Of a stretch of DNA of 64,000 nucleotides, positions 33,824 through 45,100 are shown in pieces; position 1 is the stretch's first letter; each line of letters starts with the position of its first letter. The position numbers and the translations under genes are program-made. The stretch is from Clostridiales bacterium (lineage in GTDB: Bacteria; Bacillota; Clostridia; Oscillospirales; Acutalibacteraceae). The stretch is from positions 1 to 64,000 of the forward strand of contig JAGZMM010000003.1 of assembly GCA_018364155.1 (NCBI GenBank). The letters run 5' to 3'. The notes under the pieces were generated by a model. The model saw nothing but the letters and a program-made list of their open reading frames with translations, made no database searches and was not told where the DNA came from.

Positions 33824-33982
33824 ATGGAACGAAACGATTTGTGGACTGCGTTTGAAAAAACCGGCAGTGTGCGGGACTATCTCAATTACCGCGGCATCCC
33901 GGCGGCTAAATCGGCACAGGGGGATTTTCGCCATGCTTCTGAGCACCAACGGCCTGATTCTCAGAGAACAGAATACCGGTGA
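33824..33982 (+). CDS. YqzL-like small protein
   Basis: 52 aa, too short for most ORF filters. ATG at 33824, GGAGG ten bases upstream. The sequence begins MERNDLWTAFEKTGSVRDYL; the 'W-x-x-F-E-K-T-G-S-x-x-x-Y-L' pattern is the hallmark of YqzL, the tiny protein encoded between era and recO in Bacillus and many Clostridia. The tail (about 30-52) is polar and not conserved as far as I recall. Its 3' end overlaps the recO start by 50 nt in another frame. Function unknown. Confidence 0.8.
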   Translation: MERNDLWTAFEKTGSVRDYLNYRGIPAAKSAQGDFRHASEHQRPDSQRTEYR

Positions 33983-34685
33983 GGACGACCGGATCATCAC
34001 CATACTGACCAAGGAACGCGGCGTGATCCGGGCGTTTGCCAACAAAGCGCGGCGCATCAAAAGCAAAAACACCTCGGCGACCTCTCTGCTTTCGTATTCC
34101 CGGCTGACCCTTTACTTCGGACGGGACAAATACACGGTGAACGAGGCGGAGCCCATCGAGGTGTTTTTTCATTTGCGCGAGGATTTGGTATTATTGTCCC
34201 TGGCCCAGTATTTCTGCGAGCTGTGCTTGAACCTGGCACCCAAGGAGGAGGACGCGGAGGAGACGCTCCGCTTTGTTCTCAACACCCTTTCCATGCTGGC
34301 AAGGGAGAAACGGCCGCCGGCTTTTCTAAAGCCGGTGTTTGAGCTGCGGCTTTTGTCCATGACGGGGTATATGCCGGATTTGACCATGTGCGAAGCCTGC
34401 GGCTGCTATGAAGCGGCGGAGATGCAGCTGCTTTTGCGAAGCGGGCGGCTTCGCTGTATGGCCTGCGGGCCGGCGGCGGAACCTTCTGCACGGCTTCCTA
34501 AGGGCGTGCTCTTTGCCATGCGCCACATTGTCTATGCCGAGCCGGAGAAACTTTTTTCCTTTTCCCTGCCGGAGAAAAGCCTTCGGATCCTGTCGGACGC
34601 CTGCGAACGCTATCTGCTAACGCAGCTCGACCGGGGATTTCCCACGCTGCAGTTTTACCACGGCCTGGTGGATTTCGCGGGATAG
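33933..34685 (+). CDS. recO: DNA repair protein RecO
   Basis: 250 aa from the ATG at 33933 (AGGGGGA site); the frame open from 33780 is an upstream extension that crosses yqzL. N-terminal OB-fold (GLILREQNTGEDDRIITILT), helical middle, and zinc motif CEACGC...CMACGP (about 150-178). Helps RecR load RecA on SSB-coated DNA. mutS2 follows after 45 nt. Confidence 0.94.
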   Translation: MLLSTNGLILREQNTGEDDRIITILTKERGVIRAFANKARRIKSKNTSATSLLSYSRLTLYFGRDKYTVNEAEPIEVFFHLREDLVLLSLAQYFCELCLNLAPKEEDAEETLRFVLNTLSMLAREKRPPAFLKPVFELRLLSMTGYMPDLTMCEACGCYEAAEMQLLLRSGRLRCMACGPAAEPSARLPKGVLFAMRHIVYAEPEKLFSFSLPEKSLRILSDACERYLLTQLDRGFPTLQFYHGLVDFAG

Positions 34686-34730
34686 GGCCTTTTGCTTTTT
34701 GAATTCGTCACAGAAATGGAGATTACATAT

Positions 34731-37115
34731 ATGAGCGATCATACACTTTCTCATCATCAGCGGGCGCTGGAGCTTCCCAAGGTGCTTGCCATGCTGGCAA
34801 AGGAAGCCCCTTGTGAAGACTGCGCCAGGCTTGCGCTGGAGCTAACGCCTTCCAGCGACCTTCATGAGGTGGAGCATCTTCTAGCCCAGACGCAAGATGC
34901 TCACATGCTCATCGGCCGGTTCGGAAGCCCTTCCTTCGGCGGGCTCAAAAACATGGCAAACGCCATGGCCAGAGCCAACGCAGGCGGAAGCTTAAGCATG
35001 CGCGAGCTTTTGGACATTGCGGAAAACCTGCGGGTCATGCGTTCTCTGACCGACTGGCGGGCCCACTGCGAAGGGGTTGCGAGCTGCTTAGACGATATTT
35101 TCAGCGCCATCTTTCCCAACAAATACCTGGAAAACCGCATTCACGCCTGCATACTGTCGGAAGAGGAGATGGCGGACGCCGCCTCCCCTACCCTGCATGA
35201 CATCCGGCGCAAGATGCGGGCGGCTTCCTCGAAAGTACGCGAGCAGTTGGACAAGCTGGTACGCTCCCCCGCCTATCAGCGGTATTTGCAGGATCCCATC
35301 GTCACCATCCGGTCCGACCGGTTCGTGGTGCCGGTGAAGGCGGAGCACCGGGCAGACGTGCCGGGTTTGGTACACGACACGTCGTCAAGCGGGGCGACGG
35401 TATTTGTCGAGCCCATCGGCGCGGTGCAGGCCAACAATGAGCTTAAAGTTCTCAAGGCAAAGGAAGCGGCCGAAATCGAGCGGATTCTCTTTGAACTGTC
35501 CGCCGAGGTGGGTTCCTTCTCGGAAAGCTTAAGCCGCAGCTACGCGCTGGCGGTGGAGTTGGGGCTCATCTTCAGCAAAGCTAGGCTCGCCTATACTATG
35601 AAAGCTTCGGTCCCCGCCGTCAATGAGGCGGGGAAAATCAACCTAAAAAAAGCCCGCCATCCCCTCATCGACCCCAAACAGGTGGTGGCGACCGACATTG
35701 TGCTGGGCTACCAGTTCGACACCCTGGTCATCACCGGACCCAACACGGGCGGTAAGACGGTGGCGCTGAAAACGGTAGGGCTTCTCACCTTAATGACCAT
35801 GTGCGGCCTGATGATCCCGGTATCGGACGGGAGCGCGGTGTCCTTGTTCGACCATGTGCTGGCGGATATCGGGGACGAACAGAGCATTGAACAGTCCTTA
35901 TCCACCTTCTCAGCCCACATGACCAATATTATCGCCATTCTCGACGAGGCGGACAACCGTTCCCTGGTCCTTTTGGACGAGCTGGGCGCGGGCACCGATC
36001 CCATTGAGGGCGCGGCCCTGGCCATGGCGATCTTGGAAAACCTGCGGGCAAAGGGGGCGCGCCTGTGCGCCACCACTCACTACGCGGAGCTGAAGGCCTA
36101 CGCGCTGCAGACGCCGGGAGTGGAAAACGGATGCTGCGAATTCGACGTAAAGACGCTGCGCCCCACCTACCGGCTGCTCATCGGCATTCCGGGACGCTCC
36201 AACGCGTTCGCCATCAGCGAACGGCTGGGAATGCCCGCGCCGGTGGTAGAACGGGCGAGAGCGCTGGTAAGCGCGGAAAGCACCAAATTCGAGGACGTGG
36301 TGGACAAGCTCGAGCAAAGCCGCCAGTCCATGGAGGAACGCCGGCAGGAGGCGGAGGCCATGCGCCTGGCGGCCGAACGGGCGGCCAAGGAAGCAAACGA
36401 CCGGCTTGCACGGATGGAACGGGACAGGGACCGGGAATTGGAAGCAGCCCGGGTACGGGCGCGGGACATTGTCGAGCAGGCCAAGCGCCAGGCGCATCAG
36501 CTGATGGATGAGCTGGATGCTCTGCGAAAACAAAAGGACGCGGCTCAGTTTAGTCTGAAAGCCGCCCAAGCAAAGGCAGAACTCAAGGCCAAGCTGCGGC
36601 GCCTGGACGACCTTGCGGACCCGGTGAAGGAACAGTCGGACGAGGACTATGTGCTGCCCCGGCCGCTGAAGGTGGGAGACACGGTGCTCATCACGTCGCT
36701 TGGTACGGCCGGCACGGTCATCAGCCTGCCCGACAGCAAAGGCAACGTAGAGGTTCAGGCCGGGATTATCAAAACAAGGGTGCCGCTTAAGTCGGTGCGG
36801 CTGACGGCGGCGAAAAAGGCAAAGCCTGCCCGGTCGGCTACCCGAAGCGTGACCAGCCGCGCCGCCGCCCGGGCGGAAACCTCTGTGGATCTGCGGGGCA
36901 AGGCGGCGGACGAAGCACTGATGGACTTAGACCAGTTCATCGACCAGAGCCTATTAAACGGCATTGAGGAAATCACCATCATTCACGGCAAGGGAACCGG
37001 CGTGCTGCGCACCGCCGTACAAAAACACCTGCGCACCCATCCGAGCATTCTCACCTTCCGTTCGGGCGTCTACGGCGAAGGGGAACAAGGCGTCACCATC
37101 GCCCAGCTCAAATAA
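34731..37115 (+). CDS. mutS2: MutS2 endonuclease / ribosome-collision ATPase
   Basis: 794 aa from the ATG at 34731 (GGAG site). ATPase domain with Walker A TGPNTGGKTVALKT and Walker B LVLLDELGAGTDP; a long coiled coil (about 520-630, rich in Glu/Arg/Ala); KOW-like segment (VGDTVLITSLGTAGTV); C-terminal Smr nuclease domain SVDLRGKAADEAL...IIHGKGTGVLR. MutS2 suppresses homologous recombination and, in Bacillus, rescues collided ribosomes. Terminator directly after. Confidence 0.96.
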   Translation: MSDHTLSHHQRALELPKVLAMLAKEAPCEDCARLALELTPSSDLHEVEHLLAQTQDAHMLIGRFGSPSFGGLKNMANAMARANAGGSLSMRELLDIAENLRVMRSLTDWRAHCEGVASCLDDIFSAIFPNKYLENRIHACILSEEEMADAASPTLHDIRRKMRAASSKVREQLDKLVRSPAYQRYLQDPIVTIRSDRFVVPVKAEHRADVPGLVHDTSSSGATVFVEPIGAVQANNELKVLKAKEAAEIERILFELSAEVGSFSESLSRSYALAVELGLIFSKARLAYTMKASVPAVNEAGKINLKKARHPLIDPKQVVATDIVLGYQFDTLVITGPNTGGKTVALKTVGLLTLMTMCGLMIPVSDGSAVSLFDHVLADIGDEQSIEQSLSTFSAHMTNIIAILDEADNRSLVLLDELGAGTDPIEGAALAMAILENLRAKGARLCATTHYAELKAYALQTPGVENGCCEFDVKTLRPTYRLLIGIPGRSNAFAISERLGMPAPVVERARALVSAESTKFEDVVDKLEQSRQSMEERRQEAEAMRLAAERAAKEANDRLARMERDRDRELEAARVRARDIVEQAKRQAHQLMDELDALRKQKDAAQFSLKAAQAKAELKAKLRRLDDLADPVKEQSDEDYVLPRPLKVGDTVLITSLGTAGTVISLPDSKGNVEVQAGIIKTRVPLKSVRLTAAKKAKPARSATRSVTSRAAARAETSVDLRGKAADEALMDLDQFIDQSLLNGIEEITIIHGKGTGVLRTAVQKHLRTHPSILTFRSGVYGEGEQGVTIAQLK

Positions 37116-37123
37116 CGATTCAA

Positions 37124-37174
37124 AGCCAGCCGTTCTTTGGAAACGTCTTCCGAGAACGGCTGGCTTATTGTTTT
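37124..37174 (+). terminator. Terminator of mutS2
   Basis: Stem AGCCAGCCGTTCT/AGAACGGCTGGCT enclosing a smaller GGAAACGTCTTCC hairpin, then TTATTGTTTT. Confidence 0.85.
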
Positions 37175-37316
37175 CGCTGTTTGCGCCACGCTTTTGGCAC
37201 GTACTTCCCTCAAGAACATTCTGGAAATAATCACAGATACCGCCATCTGGTTGCATGTTTGTGAAATCCAGCCTATACTAACCGGTAGAGGCACCTTTGG
37301 AAAGGGGAAACTTATC

Positions 37317-38936
37317 ATGAAGCAAACCATCTATTACGGCGGCGATATTTTGACTATGGAAGAACCCATCACGGTGGAAGCAATTCTAGTGAAAGACGGA
37401 ATAATTGCCCAGGCGGGAAGCCTTCGGGATATCCTGGCTCAAAAGGAGGAAGAAACGGTACTGGAGCATCTTCACGGAAAGACTCTACTGCCCGCCTTTC
37501 TCGACCCTCACAGCCACATTACTGCGTTGGCCAGCACCATGGGCCTGGCGCCTTTGGACGGCGCGGACAGCTTTGACGATATAGTTTCGCGCCTGGAAGA
37601 CTTCCGGAAGAAACAAACCATCTCGTCCGGGCAATGGCTGACCGGCTTCGGGTATGACCATAACTTTCTCAAAGAGAAAGCCCATCCCACCAAGGAGGTG
37701 CTGGACCGAGCTTTCCCGGATACGCCGGTGCTTATTACCCACGCATCCGGGCATATGGGCGTGGTCAACTCTGCGGCTCTCGCGGCACTTGGGGTCACCA
37801 GCCGTACGCCCGACCCGGAAGGCGGCAAAATCGGACGAATGGATGGTACCATGGAGCCAAACGGCTATTTGGAGGAAACGGCTTTTACGGCCCTTTCCTC
37901 CAAGCTCCCCCAGCCTACCATGGAACAGCTTCTGGACCAGTTGGATGCGGCACAAAAGGTCTATCTGCAAAATGGCATCACCACCGTACAGGACGGGTTT
38001 ACCCGGCCCGGAGAGTGGACCATGCTCAAAGCCATGGCAAAGGCAAAACGCTTTCTGGTGGACGTGGTGGGCTATGTGGCGCTGACCGACCACCGATCGC
38101 TTCGTACGGAGAATACCGCTTATTGCAAGGAATATCAAAACCGGCTGAGAATCGGCGGATATAAGATGTTTTTGGACGGCTCTCCCCAGGGAAAGACCGC
38201 CTGGCTGTCCGAACCCTACGCCAGTTCATCAGACGGATACCGGGGCTACCCGATTTATACGGATGAACAGGTATACACACTCATTTGTCAGGCACTCCAG
38301 GACGGCGTCCAGCTGCTCACCCACTGCAACGGAGATGCGGCGGCCCAGCAATTAATCGACGGCTTCGAAAGGGCGCTTTCCTCTTTTCCGAACGCGCCCT
38401 CTACCCGTCCGGTGATGATCCATGCCCAGACGGTACGGCCCGACCAGCTCCAGAGGATGGCTCCTCTCTCGATGATCGCCTCCTTCTTTGTGGCCCACAC
38501 GCATTACTGGGGAGACGTGCATCTAAAAAATCTCGGCCTCAAGCGGGCAAACCGCATCAGTCCCGCCCGGACCGCGGGGAAACTAGGCGTCACCTACACC
38601 TTCCATCAGGATACGCCGGTTCTGCCGCCCAACATGATCGACACGGTGTGGTGTGCGGTCAACCGAGTGACGAAAAGCGGCGTGACCTTGGGCGAGTGCG
38701 AACGGGTCACGCCCTTGGCCGCCCTCAAAGCGGTGACGATAAACGCGGCATATCAGTATTTTGAAGAGGGACGTAAAGGTTCCATCCACGAAGGAAAGCT
38801 GGCGGACCTGGTGATTCTCGACCGAAACCCCTTGACCGTGGATCCCATGGACATCCGTAAGATTCGGGTGATAAAAACCATCAAGGAAGGCGAGACGGTC
38901 TATTCAGCAGAGGAAGGAGCACGCCCTTGGCCGTGA
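37317..38936 (+). CDS. Amidohydrolase, YtcJ-like family
   Basis: 539 aa from the ATG at 37317 (AAAGGGG site). Metal-dependent amidohydrolase of the YtcJ type: N-terminal beta-sandwich (YYGGDILTMEEP), first metal motif LDPHSHI, ITHASGHMGVVNSAAL, LTHCNGDAAAQQ, VMIHAQTVRPDQL, and the C-terminal KLADLVILDRNPL. Substrate unknown; relatives hydrolyse exo-amides or formamides. Single gene between the mutS2 terminator and the convergent immunity-like array; the 86 nt that follow show no clear terminator. Confidence 0.9.
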   Translation: MKQTIYYGGDILTMEEPITVEAILVKDGIIAQAGSLRDILAQKEEETVLEHLHGKTLLPAFLDPHSHITALASTMGLAPLDGADSFDDIVSRLEDFRKKQTISSGQWLTGFGYDHNFLKEKAHPTKEVLDRAFPDTPVLITHASGHMGVVNSAALAALGVTSRTPDPEGGKIGRMDGTMEPNGYLEETAFTALSSKLPQPTMEQLLDQLDAAQKVYLQNGITTVQDGFTRPGEWTMLKAMAKAKRFLVDVVGYVALTDHRSLRTENTAYCKEYQNRLRIGGYKMFLDGSPQGKTAWLSEPYASSSDGYRGYPIYTDEQVYTLICQALQDGVQLLTHCNGDAAAQQLIDGFERALSSFPNAPSTRPVMIHAQTVRPDQLQRMAPLSMIASFFVAHTHYWGDVHLKNLGLKRANRISPARTAGKLGVTYTFHQDTPVLPPNMIDTVWCAVNRVTKSGVTLGECERVTPLAALKAVTINAAYQYFEEGRKGSIHEGKLADLVILDRNPLTVDPMDIRKIRVIKTIKEGETVYSAEEGARPWP

Positions 38937-39022
38937 TGCGCGTTGTAGGACTTGTCCTTAGAGCTCTTCCTTCCTCACCTCTATTGATTGCGCATATTTT
39001 TGTCCGGTGATAGAGACCTGTA

Positions 39023-42000
39023 TCACTCGGCAATGCTGTTGGGTCGGTCTGGATACACCACAAAATCCACCTCCGCCTGCTTCTCCAACAGAGCGTTTGC
39101 ATCGTGCTCCAGCTTATACTCCAATTCCTCCCGGTACAGGGGAATGATCTGATAGAAATTGACCTCTTCTCCGCTGGGGAGCTGGCAGAAGTAGCTTCCT
39201 TCTTCCGTGTTTGGAAGGCCCACTAAGATTGCAGCGCAGAGTTCCGTATCCTCTGCAAAGGGCTTTTGATTGTCCATGGTATGACCCCAACCCAGCCAGG
39301 TATCCGATGCGATAGGCAGACGGGCCAGCACCTTCAGCAAACGGATAGGCCAGTACCACTGCTCGTCTTTCATAGACTCCTCATCCAGTTTCCAGTCAGA
39401 GGGAAGGGCAATGGCCAGTTCTGCCCGCTCCAATTTGTACTCCGCCAGTTCATTCGGCACATTCATCCGGTGGGCTCCCATCCCCATGGTGACCAGAGTA
39501 TAATAGTTTTGCTCCTCGGTGGGAGGAACCACACAGATGTCCACATGGATGTCCGGTGAAACCAGCTCATGAAATACGTTTTCGAACTCTCCAAAGTATT
39601 TCTGGATGTGCTGTTCTACTGCAGCCATCTCCTCCTCGGTATACAGCTCCGGTTCGCCGCTATCCTCAGAAGACCAGAAAGCACCCTCTTTTTCCGTTCC
39701 ATCTGGATGCAGGAATATCTGGAAGTATTGTTCCTCCTTCTCCAGTTTGTAGAGAAGACCGATGTGGTAGTCCAGCCCCACCAACACAGTGTCCAGACGG
39801 GCCGCTCTGCCGTCCGGATGGTTGCGTTGCAGCCAACGCCCATCCTGAAGCCAGCCTTTTAGTTGTTTGAGCCAGTTCTCATTCAGTTTGGACATTCCGG
39901 CTTCGTTCATCTGAAACATCAGGTCGAAGGTATGGCCTTTCACCGCATAGGGGAATTGGGTGAAGGGCGTGTTGGGAACGTACGGTTCCGGTTTTGGGCC
40001 AAAAATGTTCCAGAAGTGCTTTAATCCTTCCTCATTGACGATGAGGCAGGAGATCGCGCGTTGTTTATCATCGGCGTCCTCGTCCAGGCCCTGTTGGAGG
40101 GTCCGGTCAGCATCCGGATTGATCCAGTGGTATTCCATCCGCTCCAGCGATTCTCCTGCCTCGATCTCCTTTTTCAAGGTCAGGAACTCATAGTCGCTGG
40201 GTTCCAGCGCAAGGCCGTGGGCCACCGCCTCTAGAGCGCCGGACTTGTCTCCAAAGTGCGCCCGCAATTTGCCCACTTGCAGCCAGATCCAAGGGTAGTC
40301 CGGCTCCTCCTGGATGCCTCGCTCCGCATAGTCCCGGGCTTCCTCCAACTGGCCGCAGTACATTAGCGCCACCGAGTAGCGGTAGTACCACATGGCGCAG
40401 CCACTGGCGTTCTTCTCCGAGTCCTTCATCCACTGGGCCGCTTTGTAGTAGTACCGGTACAAATCCAGATTGTTGCAGGCAAAGGAATACCATAGGGCAA
40501 TCTGAAGATCCTGCCTGGCCTGCCGTTGGGTAAACGTTCCCTCTTTTACACCCCGCTCTATAAAGTCCTCCAACCATTGGAGCATTTTTCCAAAGTAGCC
40601 CGATACACCTTCGTCAAAGGATTCCAGCGTTTTCACATCCTGCGCTGAGAGCAGAGATCCCGTCTCAGGGTCTACCTCCGGCTCGCTCTCCTGCTCCCAC
40701 AGGCGGACCGCCCCCACCTCCCGGCGGAACACATGGAAGCCGCCCCAGGTCAGGTTGGCGCCGGCAAAGAATTCCCTGGCCGCGTCCAGCACAGCGGGCA
40801 GATCCCAGGCAATCAAGTCTAGATACCCATAGTACAGGCCGGTAGCTCCGCCCAGGAAGGTAACCGCATCATCCCCGGCGTGTTCCTGAATCGTCCCTTG
40901 CAGGGCGTCTCGGAATTGCAAGATCTGTTCTGCCCGCTTTTCTCCTTCAAAACCAGCCAGAGGATAACACAGGAAGCCGGCCACGATGCCGTCCTTGTGG
41001 TAATCATCCGCGGCATCGCTCTCGGCACTCATATATTCGTTGATGAGGACTGGCAGCCGGGCAGAACCGGTGTACACGTCCAGCCGCCAGTCGGCGTCCG
41101 GGTCCTCTACCGGCTTGAGTTCATAGCTGATATAGCTGTTATCCAGATAGTCCTGGGCATCCTTCCATAGGGCAAACCCCATATTCTGGAGGACCTGGGG
41201 AAGCTCTGAAAGAAGGACGGATGCGCCCTCTTTGGGCTGCTCCACAGGGACCAGATCGTTGATGAGCGCAATGGAGGAGATCTCCCCCAGCGCCTGGTCC
41301 GTAAGGGTGTAAAACAGCCACCACGCTCTGTCCGCATCCTCCTTCAGCAAGGACAGCAGCTTTTCACAGTAAAGGCTCAAGGAAACCCGGTCCTCTTTGT
41401 GTTCTACCCAAACCTGCACATCCTCCGACCGTATCTCCATTCCCCCTGCCCGGAGAGAAAATCCTGTCGAAGTCTGACGTCCGACCAGGATATTCCAGTG
41501 CTCCAACACTGCTTTCGGAGCATGGCGCTGGAAGTAGACTAAGGGGAACAGTCCTGTCCGCCTTCCCTCGGCGCTGAGGATCAGCTCATATTTCTCCCCG
41601 TTAAAGCCCAGTTCAAAGGCAGGGGCACAGATGGCCAATTTTAGCGCATCGCCGCATTTTTCCATCAACTCCTCGCCCCGCTCCCGCTTTGGATCGGCAT
41701 CCATGATGGCCCGCAGCTCCGCCTCGATCTCAGCAAACGCGGTCCAAGCCTCCTCCGTCCGCTGCCGGAAGTTCTTCTCGAATCGGGGCAGGGTCAATCG
41801 ACGGCGGCAGTCATCGATGAACTGCTGCGTGTCCTCATCGCCAGGGCGGGCCGCCAGTGCCTGTTCAAAATAATGCAGAGCGGGGCCCTCCTGATCCAGA
41901 TAGTAATAGGCATAGCCCATACGGAAATTCCAGCAGTGGTCTCCCTCAAAGTATTCCTCATGGGGTTCTAGCAGGTCGATGGCCTTTTGGAACAGTTCCT

Positions 42001-42154
42001 TCTCCTCTGGCTGCGCCTGATTGTTATAGGCCCTGGCCAACTCGCTGTCCATTTCGGGCGTGCGTCCCCCGGAGGGAATGGCCTCCAATGCATCGATGAT
42101 TTTCTGAAATTCGTCGTTTTCATTCCATTTTTGGCATTGTTCCAGCAAATTCAT
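39023..42154 (-). CDS. Large TPR protein with C-terminal SUFU-like domain
   Basis: 1043 aa from the ATG at 42154 (AAAGGA, 9-nt spacing). TPR-like helices at about 1-140 and again about 620-720 (CGQLEEARDYAERGIQEEPDYPW split by turns). The last 180 residues resemble a suppressor-of-fused (SUFU) domain: ERAELAIALPSDWK, PIRLLKVLARLPIAS, WLGWGHTM, FYQIIPLYREELEYK. SUFU domains are common immunity proteins in polymorphic-toxin systems. No signal peptide, so cytoplasmic. It lies 19 nt after the DUF4241 fusion gene, same strand. The immunity role is inferred; the long middle has no recognised domain. Confidence 0.85.
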   Translation of the reverse strand: MNLLEQCQKWNENDEFQKIIDALEAIPSGGRTPEMDSELARAYNNQAQPEEKELFQKAIDLLEPHEEYFEGDHCWNFRMGYAYYYLDQEGPALHYFEQALAARPGDEDTQQFIDDCRRRLTLPRFEKNFRQRTEEAWTAFAEIEAELRAIMDADPKRERGEELMEKCGDALKLAICAPAFELGFNGEKYELILSAEGRRTGLFPLVYFQRHAPKAVLEHWNILVGRQTSTGFSLRAGGMEIRSEDVQVWVEHKEDRVSLSLYCEKLLSLLKEDADRAWWLFYTLTDQALGEISSIALINDLVPVEQPKEGASVLLSELPQVLQNMGFALWKDAQDYLDNSYISYELKPVEDPDADWRLDVYTGSARLPVLINEYMSAESDAADDYHKDGIVAGFLCYPLAGFEGEKRAEQILQFRDALQGTIQEHAGDDAVTFLGGATGLYYGYLDLIAWDLPAVLDAAREFFAGANLTWGGFHVFRREVGAVRLWEQESEPEVDPETGSLLSAQDVKTLESFDEGVSGYFGKMLQWLEDFIERGVKEGTFTQRQARQDLQIALWYSFACNNLDLYRYYYKAAQWMKDSEKNASGCAMWYYRYSVALMYCGQLEEARDYAERGIQEEPDYPWIWLQVGKLRAHFGDKSGALEAVAHGLALEPSDYEFLTLKKEIEAGESLERMEYHWINPDADRTLQQGLDEDADDKQRAISCLIVNEEGLKHFWNIFGPKPEPYVPNTPFTQFPYAVKGHTFDLMFQMNEAGMSKLNENWLKQLKGWLQDGRWLQRNHPDGRAARLDTVLVGLDYHIGLLYKLEKEEQYFQIFLHPDGTEKEGAFWSSEDSGEPELYTEEEMAAVEQHIQKYFGEFENVFHELVSPDIHVDICVVPPTEEQNYYTLVTMGMGAHRMNVPNELAEYKLERAELAIALPSDWKLDEESMKDEQWYWPIRLLKVLARLPIASDTWLGWGHTMDNQKPFAEDTELCAAILVGLPNTEEGSYFCQLPSGEEVNFYQIIPLYREELEYKLEHDANALLEKQAEVDFVVYPDRPNSIAE

Positions 42155-42173
42155 AGATGTTCTTCCTTTCTGA

Positions 42174-45100
42174 TCACTCGTCATAGCTTTCTGCAATATC
42201 AATGAAATGGACATACACTCCACAGACCTTACCTTGGACGTCATAGCCAAAATATGCCGGGTAGACCCCATCGCCCCAGCCAGAGGCAAAAATGGGAAGA
42301 TCACAGTCTGTCCCCGGCACCGTCCAGTTGAGCCAATCGCCGCCCTCTCTCTGGTATTTGGGATGTGCTTTGGCGTTGTCTTCCAGCAGGTCGCAGAACA
42401 GATCGTTGTAGGGGTCGATGTCCTCATCCTCCTTCAGACGCTTGCCCCAATAAGTTCGGAACGCATCCTGGGTCTGAATGTCCGCGATACAGCCCATACC
42501 GGCATCCACACCGAAGCCGAAAAACTCGCCATCCTCCAGTTCTTCGTCCAGCTCCTCATTGCCCACCATGCCCAGCTCGTACCGGACCGGCTTCTGGTCG
42601 CTGACCACCACCTTGACGCAGGCATAGCGGTCGCCGTACTCCTCGCTGGGGACCACGCAGATCTGCACCGGATAGGTACCGGCGGGAATGGTCTGGAGAT
42701 AGGGCCGGGCGTCCTCCAATTCCACCAGCGGGTCACTGGCAAAGACCGCCCCTGTGGGAAAACGGACTGTGCCGATATCCAGTGTATCCACCGTCCTATT
42801 CCCAATGACCTTTTCCGTGAAGTAGGTGTCCAGGTCAATCTTGCAGGCCAGTTTGTCCTTGATTGTTTCGTATTTATTCATCCACTGTGTTGTCGGCATA
42901 GTATTCTGTCCTTTCTGTTTTAGATCATTTTCCAGCGCCACCCGGATCATGGGGCGGCAGAAGTCATAATCGTTGTTGAGCGCCTCGTCTTCCTGCATTT
43001 CCGGCTTGTAATGGGGGGAACAGGGCAAATACCCAAGCAGCGGCCCCATGCCGCCGCAGATATTGCATCCGCCGTCCCCGCCGCAGGTGGTCAATGCATC
43101 GGCCTTTACCACCTCCCGCATATAGGGGTCATAAGCGATGAACAGCCCAAAGAAGTTGGGTACCTCCAGATCATAGGGGCGGTCATCGCCCCGCTTCTCA
43201 AAATGGTGTAAGTGCATGGCATCATCCAGCTCATCTCCCCAGGGGAACAGGGTGCGGCATCCGCCGCCGCACAGGTAGGCCCACTCATCTGCTGTAGGCA
43301 GAGAGAATCCCTGCTGCTGCAGCCGCTCTTGCAGATGAGAATAGGTCACCGGATGGGAGAGCCAAGCCTGCCAGCCGTCCTCTTTCCGTTCAAAGCGGGC
43401 GTGGCCCACCAGCGTAAGGCTATCCCGCCCGGTGGCGGCAAACTCCCGAAAGGATTCCATCCAATCCGGTCGCAGCCGGGAGTCATCCAGCTCCGCCGGC
43501 TCCCAGCCGATTTCCTCCAGTTTCCGGCCCACCAACATCGGGCCGATGGCTACCTGCCGCACTGGTGCCATACCTTTTTGAAGGAAATCCTCCGTGGAAC
43601 CGGCGTATTCCATTTCTTCGAAGAAGCAATCGAGTTCCTCCTGTCCTGCCTGGTTGAGCCCCACGGCGAACTGTTTCCAGCCCAGGGTGACGGTATCGCC
43701 GGGGACAAAGACAAATTCCCGGCCATCTCGTTGAAAAATCCCGGTGGTGCCTTGCTGACCCCAGCGAGTAAAGGTCTGTAATCGTAAAAATTTCAGATCA
43801 TATCGCTCTGCCAAGCGCTGCATCAGTGTCTGCTTTTCCTCCTGCGAAAGCTGGTTGAACGCAGGACGAAGCAGCGGATTGCCTTTGCCGGATCTGTTAT
43901 CGCATCCGTCCGGTGGTTGCTCCGGCTCTTCTCCCGGCAGAAAGAAGGGGAGATTTGGGTACCCCTCCCGGTATTCCCGCCAGGGTTCCAGCTTGCGGGG
44001 CTTGCCCACTGTCCGCAGAAAGCCCCAAAAGTCGGTGGGGTAGCGAAACACCGGCCCCACCTTATCACGCCGGGTAACGATGACCACCGTGCCGTCGGTG
44101 AGCATCCCCATGTGCTGCATTTTTTCGCCGCCGAACATTCCCGGACGAATGCAAAGCACCTCACGGGTGGTCATATTGATGAGCTGGGCAAAGTCATCGG
44201 AGAGAATTTCGCCATTGCCCTGTACCAGCAGCCAATCCTTAGTAAACCAGCGCAGCTTCAGATCCTCACCCATACCGGGCAGGGCGGCGATGCGGCAGTG
44301 CCCGGTGTCCATCTCCAGCTCTAGCAGACATTCCTTAATCCGCCCTTTCCCGCTGACGCCGTGAATCATGTAGACATGGCTTGTGCCGGGGACGGGGGCT
44401 GCTTCTGAAAGGTGGTCATATCCGGCCAGCGGGAAGGGATGCTCTGTGACCTGGCCGTTTTCCCATCGGTAAATGGTCCCTTTGTACCATTGGTTGGAAA
44501 AGTACACCCGGCCCAGACCGTCCGCCGCGATGCCGCAGTGGTAATTACCGCCCCAATCGTCCTTGGGCAGCTTCCAGTTGTGCACATCCTTGCGGGTGCC
44601 CCGGTGGGTCAGTTCGATCTGGGTGACATTGTAGGGGTCCCCCACCCAGAGAGAATTCCCAATCCATCGGAGGGAACGGGGCGGACCGTTATAGCCAATG
44701 GGAGACGGTTCAAACCAATTCAGATTGGCGGGATTTTTCCCTACCAAAACCCGTCCGATGTCACTGCCGCCGCTCCTAGCCGCCCCGTAGACATCCAACT
44801 CCAGGGAATAGGAGAGACTGCACAGCTTGGGAAGGCTCTTGGCCCGGGTCACCTGGGGTGGGCGTCGGCGCAGGTCAGCCACGCAGCCGTTTAGCCAGTT
44901 CTCTCCATCCTGCGGCTTCCACTCTCCAGCTGCAAAGTCCCCCGCCAGGGAGTTGAAGAAGTAATCGTACTCATCTCCGAGGGTATATTCCTCACAGGGC
45001 ATGACTTTCCCGGGATCCCGTTCCTTGGCATGGTCGCCCCATCTGCGCCCCGGCTGTTTCATCAGGCGGCAATACCGCCCCTGCTGTTTGCACAACGCCT

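Noticed and set aside
33780..33932. Extended 301-residue RecO
   Set aside because: The extra 51 residues have no RecO similarity, cross the yqzL-like gene and lack a ribosome site.
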